Source of the DNA: Microvelia longipes
Taxonomy: Eukaryota > Arthropoda > Insecta > Hemiptera > Veliidae
Direction: 5' to 3'
Length of the DNA stretch: 64,000 nt
NCBI GenBank assembly: GCA_018340805.1
Contig: JACMZG010001913.1
Span: 34,679,458-34,743,457, forward strand
Shown here: positions 44,956 to 54,661 of the stretch, piece by piece
Position numbering within the stretch: position 1 is the stretch's first letter
Layout of the letters: the number at the start of each line of letters is the position of its first letter
Position numbers and translations under genes: made by a program
The notes under the pieces: model-generated
Database searches by the model: none
Seen by the model: the letters and a program-made list of their open reading frames with translations, nothing else
Told to the model about the DNA's origin: nothing

Positions 44956-45278
44956 GGCACTCTTTTACCTGGTTACCCACCAAATAATGGGTAACTAAGG
45001 AAAAAAGGAAGCATAGGGAAAACTTGTAGTTTGTTACCCACCAATAAATAAAAAAAATAAAAAGTACTAAATGGTGCGTAACTTTTTTTCTATTTGCTCT
45101 TTTCCCCATTTTTCTCCCCATACAAAAGCCCTAGTGCTTTTCGACGGTCCCATATTGAGATTGTAAATTAGTACTTTTTATTTTTTATTTATTGGTGGGT
45201 AACAAACTACAAGTTTCCCTATGCTTCCTTTTTCCTTAGTTACCCATTATTTGGTGGGTAACCAGGTAAAAGAGTGCC
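44956..45278. repeat. Palindromic MITE-like unit with ~110-bp arms
   Basis: From GGCACTCTTTTACCTGGTTA to its mirror at 45278, with GTTACCCACC repeated inside both arms and a ~95-bp centre. It looks like a complete MITE of the same family, but its left end is preceded by GACAT, not GAACTTTT. So it did not insert separately at this site. Confidence 0.8.
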
Positions 45279-46226
45279 GAACTTTTACTGGGAGCAGATG
45301 CAATTTCTAAGTTATACAGAGAAAAAGTAGTAAATTTAGATGGTGGATTAATTGCAATAGAGACAGCACTTGGGTGGTCAGTTTTAGGAGAAAATCGGGC
45401 AAATAAAATAGAACCAGATTTGTACACTGCCACTTTGCTGACATTAGAAGATAGAGAGATAGCAAACTTGTGGAAACTGGAAGTATTAGGAATTTTAGAT
45501 CCAGCTGAAAAGAAATCACAAATTGAGTTAGAAAATGCAACTAAAGAACATTTTTTGGGAACAGTTAGCATTAATAAAGAAGGCCCGGAATGGCTTAAAA
45601 AACATCCTAGTGACTGGCCAAAAGAGCAGTTTCAAGTTGATGAGGTCGAAGTGGCCAAAGAAAAAAGCGCCAAAATAGTCTCAATGGTGGATACTGAACG
45701 CAATTGTACGTGTAATTGTAAATGGTGCAAGGGCTCGTGTACAACAACAACATGTTGTGTGTATTACAAACTTAAATGGTGGTATGGATATGAAGACGAT
45801 TATAATAAAATTATTAGAATTACGGCTATGATGCAGAGATTTATTTTTGGATGCCAGAGAAAAGATGGGAGGGAAGAAGTTACGAAGGAAAACATTCACG
45901 TTGTAACAGTTAAAGAATTAACGGAGGCCGAGGAATTGATTATTAAAAATATTCAAAGCGATACTTTTACCGATGCAAAATTATTAGAAAATTTAGATTG
46001 TTTTACTGACAAAAAAGGGTTAATTAGACTAAAAACTAGGCTATTAAATAGGGAAGATACCGTTAATTTTAAATATCCGTATGTTTTACCTTCTAAATAC
46101 CCCTTAGTAGAATCTTTAATCTTAACTAAGCATAAAGAACTACAGCATGTAGGAATCCAGGGTTTGCTCTCTATATTAAGGGAACACTACTGGATCATAA
46201 GAGGAGGAAAACTATCAGGTCAGTGA
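45279..46226 (+). pseudogene. BEL-2 protease end, deletion junction, integrase start
   Basis: Resumes in frame after the insertion with LLGADAISKLYRE, GWSVLGEN and LWKLEVLGILDPAE, ending with HFLGTVSINKEG. These are the protease end and the linker that leads into RT in BEL elements. Directly after comes GPEWLKKHPSDWP (45,578 on), which normally follows RNase H; about 1.9 kb of RT and RNase H coding sequence is absent and the frame stays open across the join. Then a Cys-rich segment (CTCNCKWCKGSC), the AYVTRF-like stretch and the integrase zinc site HKELQHVGIQGLL. It ends near 46,210 in a one-base shift; the partner CLVCRRHD is in the next frame. Confidence 0.9.
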
Positions 46227-47257
46227 TTTTTACATGTTTGGTTTGCCGTAGACACGATGCTAAGAATTTAGAACAACCGGTAGGCCAGCTGCCTAGAGAA
46301 CGAGTTAAAGATGCAAAGGTTTTCGAAACAGTTGGCATAGATTTTGCAGGCCCGGTTTATCTTAAGGGTGACGTAAAAGCATGGATATGTTTATTTACGT
46401 GCGCTGTTTATAGAGCAGTGCATTTAGAGCTTGTGTCAACATTATCTACTGACGGGTTAGTGCAAGCTTTGCGTAGATTTATCGCGAGAAGAGGGAGACC
46501 TTTAGTAATTTTTAGTGACAATGGGACAAATTTCGTGGGGTTAGATAGGGCATTTCATCGTCTTGACTGGGATCGAATTCAAAATTTTAGTAGTATTCAG
46601 CGAATTAAGTGGAAATTTAATCCTCCTTCAGCATCCTGGTGGGGAGGATGGTGGGAGAGGTTAATTCGTATAGTTAAAAGTTTACTTAAGAAAACATTAG
46701 GCAGAGCTGTTTTAAGTTTTGAGGAGATGCTTACAGTTCTGTGTGAAACTGAATATATTGTAAATACTCGCCCTCTAACCTATTTATCAGAAAACTCTAA
46801 AGATTTAACTCCTTTATGTCCCGCAATGTTTCTTTATGAGAGCGGGGAGACTTTTGCGAATACGTCTGATCTCAACGAAGTCGTAAGACTAAACAAACGA
46901 CTTCAGTACCGCTTAAAAATTTTAGAAAATTTAAAGAAAAGATTTAGAAATGAATATTTAGGGATGTTAAACACCAGAACATCCAAGAAGAAGTGTGACA
47001 TCCTGGTTGGAGATGTAGTTTTTGTTGCATCTGACACAAAGAAAAGAATAGATTGGCCGTTAGCGATAGTTACGGAAATAATACCTGGAAAAGATGGTGG
47101 CAAGCGGTACATTAAGCTAAGGACATCAGCTGGAGAAATTATCAGGCCAGTGCAACGGTTATATCACACTGAAGTGCGACATCTACCAGAACCTACACCA
47201 ACGACACATCAGGTCATCGGTCATCAGCTGCTTGGCGGGGAGAATGTTGGAAGTTGA
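46223..47257 (+). pseudogene. BEL-2 integrase core and C-terminal domain
   Basis: Opens with CLVCRRHD (the CC half of the zinc site), then the catalytic triad: VGIDFAGPV (Asp), VIFSDNGTNFVG (Asp) and WWGGWWERLIR with the Glu (residues ~40-150). CETEYIVNTRPLTY and the family C-terminal domain follow (GDVVFVASDTKKRIDWPLAI). All three catalytic residues are present. The stop TGA (47255-47257) lies inside the 3' LTR, 11 bp past its start. The shift that splits it from the upstream frame is one missing base at about 46,210. The Met here is internal. Confidence 0.93.
47232..47244 (+). promoter_or_regulatory. BEL-2 polypurine tract
   Basis: TTGGCGGGGAGAA right against the 3' LTR; also coding for the end of pol. 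Confidence 0.85.
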
Positions 47258-47397
47258 CGTTGCCAAGAAACTATTATTATTATTTGTCATGTCATATATT
47301 GTTAAAATAATTAGATCGTTTTAAGATTTCACAGAAGACGTCAAGTTTATTTTATTTAGTTAGTATATTAGAAGTTAAAGTAATACTTGAGTCAATA
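47245..47397 (+). repeat. BEL-2 3' LTR
   Basis: 153 bp, identical to 42400-42552. Contains the pol stop codon. Confidence 0.95.
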
Positions 47398-47402
47398 CTA
47401 TT
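47398..47402. repeat. BEL-2 target-site duplication (right)
   Basis: CTATT, matching 42395-42399. Confidence 0.9.
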
Positions 47403-47799
47403 GTTTTCAATTTATAAGGTACTGTTTGGAAAAAAGTTTTAACTTAAGGGGTTAACTTAATAATGTTTTCAATAAATAAAATATTATTTGAAAAATATTC
47501 GAACTTACAGACCTAACTTATATTCAATTTTCTATTAATTAAATATTCATTCAGAAACAAATATGTTTAAGGGTGCCCGGTTAAATGATCCAAATTTCAA
47601 GTAATTAAATTTCCTGTTCTAATTTAGTTGATTAAATTCTAATGCACTATTTATTTGTTACAGATGTGCTTGATTGATGTTATTGATGTGAAATATGTAA
47701 GTAATTAATTACATTTTTTTTGAAATTTAATAATCTTCTCTGATAGAAATAGAAATTTAACTGATAATTTGTGGTTATTAACGCCATAAAAACGCTTTC

Positions 47800-47835
47800 G
47801 AGGAAAAGTTCCGAGGTACCCTGTACCCGGTTTTT
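47800..47835 (-). repeat. DR-A left-end fragment
   Basis: CGAGGAAAAGTTCCGAGGTA plus CCCTGTACCCGG is the reverse complement of the DR-A start. Only this end is present. Confidence 0.7.
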
Positions 47836-47973
47836 CAATAGTTGAGGCAAACCGGCTCAACACGGCTCAAAGATAGAGAAAAAGTATGGCGCAAAGCAGG
47901 GACATAATGGCAACTTTCGGCGTAGCTTGGAACCCACACGTGCTACCTAAACCTGGAAAAAAGAAGAGATTTA

Positions 47974-48228
47974 GGCCCGTATTCAGTATGATCTAAAGTA
48001 TTAAAATAAATCTCTCCTTGGTTGTTCCTAGCTTTTTCCTAGCTTCTTCCTAGCTTTAGTGTCAATTTTAGAACATTTTTAACCGCCCCTAAGGCTAGGA
48101 AGAGATCTATCCTTGGTTTCTCCTAGAATTCTCCTAACGTTGCACCTTAAATTCTAGGAAAATGCTAGAAAAAGGCTAGGAACAACCTAGGAGAGATGTT
48201 TTAAAAATGATGATTCTGAATACGGGCC
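47974..48228. mobile_element. PIF/Harbinger-like MITE
   Basis: 255 bp with perfect ends GGCCCGTATTCA and TGAATACGGGCC and flanking TTA on both sides (47971-47973, 48229-48231), the three-base target typical of PIF/Harbinger elements. Inside, CCTAGCTTTTTCCTAGCTTC and mirrored CTAGGAAAATGCTAG patterns extend the inverted symmetry. No coding capacity. Confidence 0.8.
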
Positions 48229-48617
48229 TTAGGAGTCTGTGTAATTTTACTATTTATATAGCTTTACTCTTTATAGAAAACACTTTAACGAGTTCTACCG
48301 AAAATGACTCATATTTTTTCGACCACTTTCATTCTGATGATTTTTTCATCATAATTACATTTGAAAATTATAAAAACGCATAATAAGCGTAATTGTTCAA
48401 TTAAACGTACATGCTGCAATTTTGTATTGTATGCTTTGTGCTGTTTTCTCAATAATGAAGATTTGTGACGTCACCGAACCCACAGGGTAGACTCTATTAA
48501 GTAAAGCCAAGATAAAACAACAAGAGAGATTATCTAGGCTTAATATCAAGAAGAATTGAGTCTTGAAGCAATGACACCTGACCCTACAGCAACCACTTAT
48601 TGTTAATAAATTCAGGC

Positions 48618-48674
48618 CCGTAGGTCAGTACTCCGTAAGAATTTCCTTTGAAAGTTCTTACGAAATGCTGACCT
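48618..48674. repeat. Short hairpin repeat
   Basis: GTAGGTCAGTACTCCGTAAG and TTCTTACGAAATGCTGACCTAC pair as a ~24-bp imperfect stem. Origin unknown; it begins with GGCCCGTAGGTCAG, vaguely like the Harbinger-type end. Confidence 0.6.
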
Positions 48675-48679
48675 ACCGT

Positions 48680-49390
48680 ACTGCTGTCAATACTTGCTAC
48701 TCTGCATAACAATCCACTTCTTACATAAGATTTCGGTTCATGGTCTGAACAGTAGCATCACTCCTTGTTACTCAAGGTTATCCAAACTTTTCAAAGAAGA
48801 TGGATTAATGTTTTAAGCTATCTTAAATATTTTGCAACATTTTGCGCACTCATTTAGCCTATTTTTAAAATTCTAAACGAATTTTCTTATTTGTAGTGCA
48901 CCAAAATTATTTTACAGTCATACGTGTATACAGTGCCAAGAAAACGATAATATAGTTCTTTGACGGCACAAAGACTTAAATTTATGCCCCTGGATGTATG
49001 TATCGACTACGGAATTTAAATTTAACATTTATTTAAAAAGTAGAAGAAATATACTCTGAGTTAGAGTAGAGTAGCTCTACTCTAACAACAGTAGCTCTGA
49101 AAACAAAGATAAGACAACCCAACTCGAAATTTTTGTGGTCGTTCGTTTTTAATGGTGGTTACTAATTATTAATGTTTCTTCAGTTACTTAGTGCAGTCGA
49201 GTCTTCTTCAGGCCTCCTTATTTGATTTTTCTCACGTTTTATTAAAAAAAACTATCTTTGAAAAAACTTTTTTTTTTAATTTATGACTCAGAAAAATAAC
49301 TTAATTACAAAATCCTCAAAAAGGACCATTTTTGACCAAATTTTATTTAAATGTTACTAACAACCTTAATAATGCTTAGATTTACAAATG
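48680..49390. other. No gene recognised
   Basis: AT-rich, only short repeats of GTAGCTCT near 49,070. Confidence 0.4.
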
Positions 49391-49396
49391 CATACA

Positions 49397-49399
49397 CAC

Positions 49400-49464
<65 letters not shown>

Positions 49465-49507
49465 TGTGTATATATATATATATATAATATATAATATATA
49501 TATATAT

Positions 49508-49569
<62 letters not shown>

Positions 49570-49590
49570 TATATATATATATTATATATA

Positions 49591-49620
<30 letters not shown>
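49397..49620. repeat. (CA)n then (TA)n microsatellite
   Basis: About 20 bp of CA followed by ~200 bp of TA with several phase breaks. Confidence 0.95.
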
Positions 49621-49621
<1 letters not shown>

Positions 49622-50680
49622 AACGTTTTCTAAAACGGACTTAAGACACTTATGATAACGAATTTTCTCAATGTTAATTCGCTGAAATGTAAAAAATTAA
49701 ATTAAATAAATAGCTACAATAAATTTAAGAGCTTCTAAATCATTTTATAAAATCATTTTTAACTTTTCTTATTCCTTCTTTTATTGTTTTACTTTACGGT
49801 ATTTTCAAAAGATTTCAATTTATCTCACGGTCCACTTCTTTTTTAGCAAACTGACGCTACTTTTCAGCTTTTTCAGACGTCAAGCAAAAGCATAAAATCC
49901 TTTTTTCTGTTCGATCTTCTGAAAATTGGTTTTTCCTCGTCTCTTCATATTGAGAGGGACATTTTATGTTTTAAAAAATGACTTTTCTTAGTGGATTATA
50001 AAAAGGAATTATATTTTTTTATAAGGTAATATTATTGATAAGGAGTTTTCTCTTGCTTTTCTTTCTTTCCTATATTGGATTTTATGTTGTAAAAAAAGAT
50101 TGATCTTTGCAATGTATAAGACAATATATAAACCAAGAGAAATTATAGATAATCGTTTATCTTTACAACATATCTGTACAAACATTTTCTTTTACTTCCC
50201 CTTCCTACTACTGGTATAAAAGAAATAGTAATATGTTTTCCCTAATTTTCTTTCTTTGTCCAGATTTGCTGACACAATATATAAACTTAAAAATTTAAAA
50301 TTTTTGAAAATTATTATTTTAGAAAAATGTAAAATTAAATTTTCGGAAAAAAATACTTCAAAGTATAATCTACAGTCATTTGTAGGGCATGGGTTTCATA
50401 AATAAATAAATCTTATTCTGTACATATAGTTCGCTTTTAAGTATGGGTTTCATACTGACTCTCAAAATCTAACACTTATTCTATAGTTAGATATTTTTTT
50501 ACACTTTTAAATTCATAAAAAAATCACTATCAAATAATATACACTAAAAGGTTAATCAATGCTATTCTGCGATTATTATAAGCCTATATATTTTTTCTTA
50601 TCTTACTTCATTAAGAATAATTGATAACAACTGTTACTTAAAGACTAATGTCAAAGAACACAAATACTTTGCCAAGCAGT
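49621..50680. other. No gene recognised
   Basis: AT-rich sequence, no frame or element end supported. Confidence 0.4.
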
Positions 50681-50699
50681 GTTCTTATTTTATATGATA

Positions 50700-50830
50700 T
50701 TATTTAAAACAGTAGAGCTAAAGGAGTTCATCGTATACTGATAAATATATGAGTCTCTCCACTTACTTTAATAAAAAAACAAAGCCGGCTTTCAACCCCA
50801 AAAGGTCATCCTCAGTGCCTTACAAACAAA
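50700..50830 (-). repeat. Hammerhead-family repeat fragment
   Basis: AACAGTAGAGCTAAAGGAGT, GAGTCTCTCCACTTACTTTA, then CAAAGCCGGCTTTCAACCCC and GGTCATCCTCAGTGC match the arms of the 57-58 kb complex. One arm only. Confidence 0.75.
50780..50820 (-). ncRNA. Hammerhead-ribozyme-like motif
   Basis: Minus strand: CTGAGGA (fits CUGANGA), stem ACC/GGT region, GAAA (50793-50790), then AGCCGGCT as a self-complementary stem III and a GCA/TGT stem I start. One unpaired U follows CUGAGGA. Confidence 0.42.
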
Positions 50831-51224
50831 TAAGTATAACATAATAATAAAACAATAAGTAAATAAAAAGTAAAAATACAAAACGAAATACTATACTAAA
50901 CATAAAGAAGTCAAACAAAAATAAAACTTAAACATACTTGTACGTCAAAATAAATGTATAAGACCTGTCCACTAAAATTCTTTAAAATTTTAATAATATT
51001 CGACTATTGACCTGGGAAAATCCACGGAAGCAAACATGTATAAAGACAGACACGCTTCCTAATGATAATAGAGAAATGAAACAACTTTTATTAAATAGAA
51101 TGGCAATAATATTGCATTCTACAATCGTTCCAACATTTTCTAGTTATGATACTTCTGAGCTAAGAGTACAGAAATGGAATAGTGAAATAAGTTATTATTT
51201 TACTCTGAACGTAAAATTTATAGT

Positions 51225-51745
51225 TTAAAAGCTACCTTCAAACCACCAATTTGGTTTTCGACACTCTGCACAATTTATCGGTTTCATCAGGTAGTCGATT
51301 TTTATTGCAACCTCCTTGAGAAAAGCGCATTGCTCTTTTCTTGACGGAGGGCATTTCTTGACGAAGCTCACGCCTTCATTTCATGTCTGACTCTCTTGAA
51401 AATTCAAAGGGATTTCTTCTCATGGGCTATTATCTCAATCTACCCTATACGAGATGGTGTCCTGCATGGTAGGTTCCTAGATCCTAATGTATACTCCTTT
51501 AAGACATTTCTTGACGAAGCACACGCCTTTGATAGAGTATAGGATGTCGGACACTTTTGAGAATTCACGGGATTTCTTCTTATGGGCTCTTACTGCGTCA
51601 TAAAACCACTAATAGAATTATCTGCTGTAGTTGAGGCTCCCCCTTCGTCGCAATCTACCCACACAAGATGGTGTCCCGCATGGTACGTTCCTAGGTCCTA
51701 ACTTTTACTCCTTTTATTCTTATGATATGCCAGAACATCCATCCT
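51225..51745 (+). pseudogene. LINE reverse transcriptase relic with internal duplication
   Basis: Heavily broken non-LTR RT. Readable motifs in order: NHQFGFRHSAQ (51238; the QFGFR-x-x-HS motif), AFLDEAHAF (51350) and DGVLHGRFLDPN. The same stretch repeats with better preservation: FLDEAHAFDRV (51505; catalytic Asp region), then DGVPHGTFLGPNFYSFYSYD (about 51,672), matching the GVPQGS-LGP-L-Y-D motif. Jockey/CR1-like by these motifs. Multiple stops; ancient compared with BEL-2 and Copia. Confidence 0.65.
51350..51720 (+). repeat. Tandem duplication inside LINE RT relic
   Basis: CATTTCTTGACGAAGC, GGATTTCTTCT, ATGGGCT and the GATGGTGTCC...CATGGTA...GTTCCTAG run appear twice in order (51350-51503 and 51504-51720). 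Copy two has ~60 bp extra. Confidence 0.8.
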
Positions 51746-52900
51746 TTAATCATAGAAGCCTTGCAAATGATAAGACCATCCTCTCTGACGTAACTTCTCC
51801 TTAGCAGCTCTATCAATTTTATAGAACTCCCACATCTTAAAAGGGATATTTAAATAACACAGTTTGAGATTGTATAATAAATAGATTTTTATTGAAAACT
51901 TTAAGCTTTATTATTTAGATATTCCTAATCCAATATCTACATGACACATATATAAACCTCCGAAACATCTCTGGTCTGGGTACAATCACTGGCTTGTTTC
52001 TCTCATAAATCTTATCTTAAAACTCTATCGACTTAAAATACTAGTAACAATAATTTTGTTGTCATATTATTCAATTAAACCAATTTTTCCGACCACAAAT
52101 AGAGGTACTACGGCTCATTGCCGAATTGCTTTAAGATTGTGAAGGTAATATGTTTAATTTTTGTAATGACAGTAATATGTAAAGACAACAAATAAATGGT
52201 TATTTATTTATTTATAATTCAATAAAAACATTTGAACCCTCCAAGAATTTCTTCATTAAAAATTAAGTTTTCTCTTAGCCTGTCAGACTTATTGATTTGT
52301 AAATATTTGTTTCCATGAAACGATTATAAAGCTTTCAGGGGATATTTACTGTATAAAATCGTTGAAGCAATATAATATTCATAAATAAATGAATTAAAAA
52401 TAAATGTTACGTTTTATTCAATTTAGTAAAAACCGTGTAATGCAGACACGCTATAGTATCATCTATTTCGTGTCTTGAGAATGGATTTTAATAAACTGAT
52501 GCAAAATGACAAGTAAAAAAGAATGTAGTCAAAAAATATAATATTTAATAGAAATGGTTGGATAGCGTTTATATAAAAGTGTAAATGCATATTTAAATTA
52601 AATTTCTACTAGAGCATTGGATAGCTTTAAAATGATAAATTGTATATCATGCAACTAGGCTGTAAAGTGAGTTTTTCATAACCGTAGCATATTTTACTGT
52701 CAAGCAATGCGAGACAGTGAGTTAAGCCAATGTTAAGAAAAAAACACATTCATGTTGCATGGGCTATTTTTCAAAGAAAATTTTCAAAAAACTTAAAAAC
52801 TTGTTTAAAACAATTCTCTTCTAAGTAAGAACCACAAATGCAATCTTCATCTTCTTTTTTTATGTCATTAAATTAATACAGTGGTAGGTATAACACTTTA
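51746..52900. other. No gene recognised
   Basis: AT-rich, no supportable feature. Confidence 0.4.
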
Positions 52901-52909
52901 TCTCCAGGC

Positions 52910-53525
52910 GGTGTATAATGTAAAGTTTATTAACTAGTTTTTAGGGAGTAAAGAAGCACTTTTCACTCCCAAGGGAGAAAAAGTTACTTATCACTCCCTT
53001 GTTAATAAGAAGTAATTTTTTCTCCCTTAGGAATAAAAAGTGTTTCCTATTATCGGAGTATTAGAGCCAATTATATATATTTTTTAAGGGAGTGGTATCT
53101 TTAAATTTATACAGAGGACCAATTAATCTTTGTAACACTTGACCGAGGGGCAGCACCCCCAAAATGTATCTGGGGGATCTGACCAAAAAATGTTTTTTTG
53201 TATTAGCTCAAAATCCATTTTAGGTGAAAAGACGTTGTTTGGAACAATAAAAATTGATTCCAACGTCTGGAGATAAAATTTTGTATGCACTTTGGGAGTA
53301 AAATGCTAATTTTCTCCTTCCAATTACCATAATTAAGGTAATAGTCATAACTCCCTCGGCTTTGCCTCAGGAGTTAAACACATATACAACTCGGCTTCGC
53401 CTCGGGAGTTAAATGCTTTAGTTTCCTCGGATGCTTTGGTTTCCTTACTCCTTAGGAACCAACTAACTGCTCCGGGGAACAGTAGTATTCTTTACTCCCT
53501 TGGTGCATAAATAACTATTAAGTAA
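52910..53525. repeat. Dispersed repeat related to the 32.9-kb MITE
   Basis: Right end TTTACTCCCTTGGTGCATAA plus ATAACTATT resembles the right end at 33.1 kb. CTCGGCTTTGCCTCAGGAGT and CTCGGCTTCGCCTCGGGAGT are tandem copies of the motif in that element. The left half has repeated ACTCCC/GGGAGT pairs (52,950-53,040). A larger, more diverged relative. Confidence 0.55.
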
Positions 53526-54250
53526 ATTTAACTATTTTATTAGAACTTAAAAGCAATTAAGTGGTGATGTTGATGAGTTTTTTTAATAACGAACATATTT
53601 TTTACGTTGTATAGCTTGAATACAGAGCTAAAAAGCAGTGTTTTTATTATGCGGCACTTTTGATAACTAACTATTCAAGCGTTTACTTTATCTTACTAGG
53701 ATGTAAAACATATTTGTAAAAGAATGTATGTGTAATTCAAATACTCTTTATGTCCTCGTAATGAAAAAAGAAAATGTTTTAGCAATGTTTTTAGGCTCTT
53801 CAATTACTTTCCACAGCCTACCTCAGAAAAAAAATATTTTAATATCAAACATTCTGATTTTGCAAAAAAGTTAAGGTGCTACCATCAGCTTTATACATTT
53901 TTTGATAACAGTTTAAAACTGTTTATAACCAACATTGTTTTTTAACTATATTCTTTTACATATATATGTATTTTTTCCAGTAATGTTTTACTTTATCTTT
54001 ATTTATAATGTAGGCGTGGCGTAATAGAAAAATATTATGTTTGCACTCAGAATCTAAAAGTGTGATTTCAATACGTGAATGATCCGTTTCATGTTTTGAT
54101 AAAACCTTCAGAACGACTTTAGCGAATTTCCAAAGACAAAATGAGCTTATGAGATCAGGGCCATTGAAGAGGGGAGAAGGGGAAGGTAGTTTTTTTTTAG
54201 AAAGGGAGCCCCCTTGTCTAAGAATATATACTTATTTATATATAATACGT
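53526..54250. other. No gene recognised
   Basis: AT-rich. Nothing supportable. Confidence 0.4.
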
Positions 54251-54251
54251 A

Positions 54252-54252
<1 letters not shown>

Positions 54253-54284
<32 letters not shown>
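54253..54284. repeat. (CA)n microsatellite
   Basis: About 15 CA units. Confidence 0.95.
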
Positions 54285-54285
<1 letters not shown>

Positions 54286-54334
54286 ATATTAATAATAACG
54301 TTATAAAAGCACTAGACCTATTTGTTTTATCCTT

Positions 54335-54435
54335 TTTTTGGCAAAATTTTTCTTGCGGGAAAAATGTTACCAAAAAAGAGAGAGAAATGCATGTACGCAG
54401 GAAGATAGCGATCTGTCAACAGTGTTGGACTCAGG
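54335..54435 (+). repeat. Dispersed repeat DR-C, copy 1
   Basis: TTCTTGCGGGAAAAATGTTA, GAGAGAAATGCATGTACGCA and CTGTCAACAGTGTTGGACTC match 56.57-56.66 kb in direct orientation. Confidence 0.75.
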
Positions 54436-54619
54436 GTCTGCCTCATACCAACTAAAACTCACTCCGTGAAACCCATTGAACCTAGCCTGATACCGTTATT
54501 CATATTACTTCAGGCTACGTCTAGACCTATAGATTGATATTTATGCCAAGTTTCAACTCTCTCACAATCACACTGGGAGAGAACGACTATAACAGACTAA
54601 ATATATATATGTATAACAT

Positions 54620-54660
54620 ACTAATAAATAATAAATAAATAAATAAATATCTTTATTTTA
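54620..54660 (-). repeat. (TAAA/TAA)n tail-like array
   Basis: Short AATAAATAAATAAATA run followed by CTTTATTTTAAAACCAGG, as in the inverted 3' end of a non-LTR retroelement with its polyadenylation signal. Family unknown. Confidence 0.4.
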
Positions 54661-54661
54661 A

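Larger units (their letters stand above)
44309..45278. mobile_element. Merlin-like DNA element, rearranged, inside BEL-2 pol
   Basis: Ends GGTACTCTTTTACC (44309) and GGTAAAAGAGTGCC (45278) are inverted repeats, and an 8-bp duplication GAACTTTT flanks it. Eight-base duplications and GG-starting ends fit Merlin (IS1016/IS1595-related) elements. Interior fragments support this: CSECGKDMMLRG..., IWRCR and GTFFENAKVTLKEAFMLSYFW resemble the transposase N-terminal region of that family. The interior is a fold-back: arms 44498-44645 and 44809-44955 are inverted copies of the same transposase N-terminal piece. The right third (44956-45278) is itself a palindromic unit with another copy of the terminal repeat. 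Insertion plus duplication is 978 bp, a multiple of three. Catalytic parts are absent, so it must have moved with help. Confidence 0.82.
42400..47397 (+). mobile_element. BEL-2: BEL/Pao retrotransposon with RT/RNase H deletion
   Basis: Complete ends: identical 153-bp LTRs, 5-bp CTATT target duplication, tRNA-Arg primer site and polypurine tract. The interior has gag, protease and integrase, but coding passes in frame from the spacer after protease straight to the segment that normally follows RNase H (GPEWLKKHPSDWP), so RT and RNase H are gone. A 970-bp Merlin-like element is inserted in pol. Without it the copy is about 4.0 kb. Three breaks remain: single-base shifts near 42,935 and 46,210, and the insertion. 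Identical LTRs mean very recent insertion, with RT presumably supplied by a relative. Confidence 0.93.
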
